Source: Prorocentrum cordatum (taxonomy: Eukaryota > Sar > Dinophyceae > Prorocentrales > Prorocentraceae). From it: a DNA stretch of 64,000 nt. Location of the stretch: positions 534,513 through 598,512 of the forward strand of contig CAUYUJ010019615.1 in assembly GCA_963575745.1 (NCBI GenBank), in the 5' to 3' direction. How positions within the stretch are numbered: the stretch's first letter is position 1; every line of letters begins with the position of its first letter. Below are positions 63,261-64,000 of the stretch, one piece after another. The notes beneath the pieces are model-generated. The model was given only the letters and a program-made list of their open reading frames with translations. It did no database searches and had not been told where the DNA came from. The position numbers were made by a program, and so were the translations under genes.

Positions 63261-64000
63261 ACGGTGCCAGGCCAAATATGGCTATCCAAGAGCGCTTCGG
63301 ACGACAAGTGGAACGCTGAATTCGGCGCAGAACACGCCCGCTACCATCGACAAGTTCAAACATCGACGCCAGTGGCAAGGCGGCCCACGAAGGGTGCCGA
63401 CGGCGGCGGCTCAGCAAAACCGTCTCCCATGTTTGGAGCATGAATGACGCATCTGATGGTTCCGCTTGAGAAAGGAGGCAACGACCTCGAAGCAAGGTGC
63501 GGGGGCGAGTTGTTTTTTTGGGAGTGCATGCAACAAGCCGAGCGTCATTCGTGGGCAGTCCAGAGCGCGCGTGCAAGTCCCGCGGGCTCAGGCACCATGG
63601 GCCCGACGCGAAATTGAGTGCAGATGAGGTTTACAACGCGAGGGGGTCACCCTCGCAAAACCACCCGAGCACGCTTGGAGCGGCTGCCAGAGCCAGTTTG
63701 ATCTCGCCAGTGGCAGTTCCCAGTCACGGTCTAGCCGCAGACGCTCCGCCGCCAGTCGCTCGAGCAACCGGGGTGGAGAAGTCGGGGCGCATAAGGGTGA
63801 TGCCCACTTAGGGTTGTTTTTGGCGCGATGCCAAAGCCAGAGGAGACGCTGCCCACAAACCCCATGGCGCACAATGTCGAGAACGCGTCGTCGAGCGGCT
63901 TGGAAGACGAGCCGACCCCGGCGCCAGGGAAAGGATAGCAGCAGCTCAGACAGGGTCGGAGCTCAGCAGTTCCCATCAAGACAAGAATTGGGAGGACCCA
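63261..64000. other. Interval at the window end without a supported gene
   Basis: May be further decayed retrotransposon. I see no reverse transcriptase motif (such as YVDD) in any frame and no long terminal repeat. Short open frames have no recognisable features. Confidence 0.5.

Noticed and set aside
1-64000. Bacterial-type features: operons, ribosome binding sites, rho-independent terminators.
   Set aside because: The leader relic, introns and exon layout show nuclear dinoflagellate DNA; such features are not expected and none was convincing.

Overview
The window looks like nuclear DNA of a dinoflagellate. The strongest reason is a relic of the dinoflagellate trans-splicing leader (7920-7941, 21 of 22 bases matching the published leader as I remember it). 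It lies upstream of an intact gene for a plastid protein that carries a dinoflagellate-style presequence. Supporting signs are the very GC-rich, repeat-dominated sequence, exons stranded among repeats, and a gene of a glycosyltransferase-like family I associate with dinoflagellates. The high GC content would suit a Prorocentrum-like genome, but that is inference. There are no operons, ribosome binding sites, tRNAs, rRNAs or CRISPR arrays that I can support.

Layout. 1-7.8 kb: no gene; simple repeats and several inverted-repeat elements. 7.79-9.24 kb: a degenerate minisatellite split by a retroposed mRNA copy made of leader relic, 5' UTR, intact 175-residue plastid-targeted membrane protein, 3' UTR and A10 tract, flanked by perfect 19-bp target duplications. 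9.58-11.24 kb: an unrecognised gene with 87-bp internal repeats and frameshifts. 11.2-20 kb: MITE-like elements, a 1.2-kb CAGCCT array, a 73-bp higher-order array, TTG, CAT and GAC arrays. 20-32.6 kb: repeats with three small exon-like islands. 32.7-35.7 kb: a DxD glycosyltransferase-like gene with a clear phase-0 intron and a possible upstream exon carrying a hydrophobic segment and a cysteine motif. 35.7-49.4 kb: dispersed repeats, a minisatellite-containing module present twice (41.2 and 47.3 kb) and three more exon candidates. 52.8-57.7 kb: almost 5 kb of CA-based microsatellite. 58.2-58.4 kb: a terminal exon. 60.8-63.3 kb: a decayed Ty1/copia-like retrotransposon (gag, two zinc knuckles, protease, integrase).

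The genes do not form a pathway. The picture is scattered exons in repeats, with at least two kinds of reverse-transcription product: a copia-like element and a processed copy of a leader-bearing host mRNA. At least seven short inverted-repeat elements and several dispersed families (one with about 16 copies) recur. The best single result is the complete retroposition signature around 7901-8852. The next is a duplicated repeat module whose downstream copy ends at the inferred 3' splice site of the glycosyltransferase-like gene.
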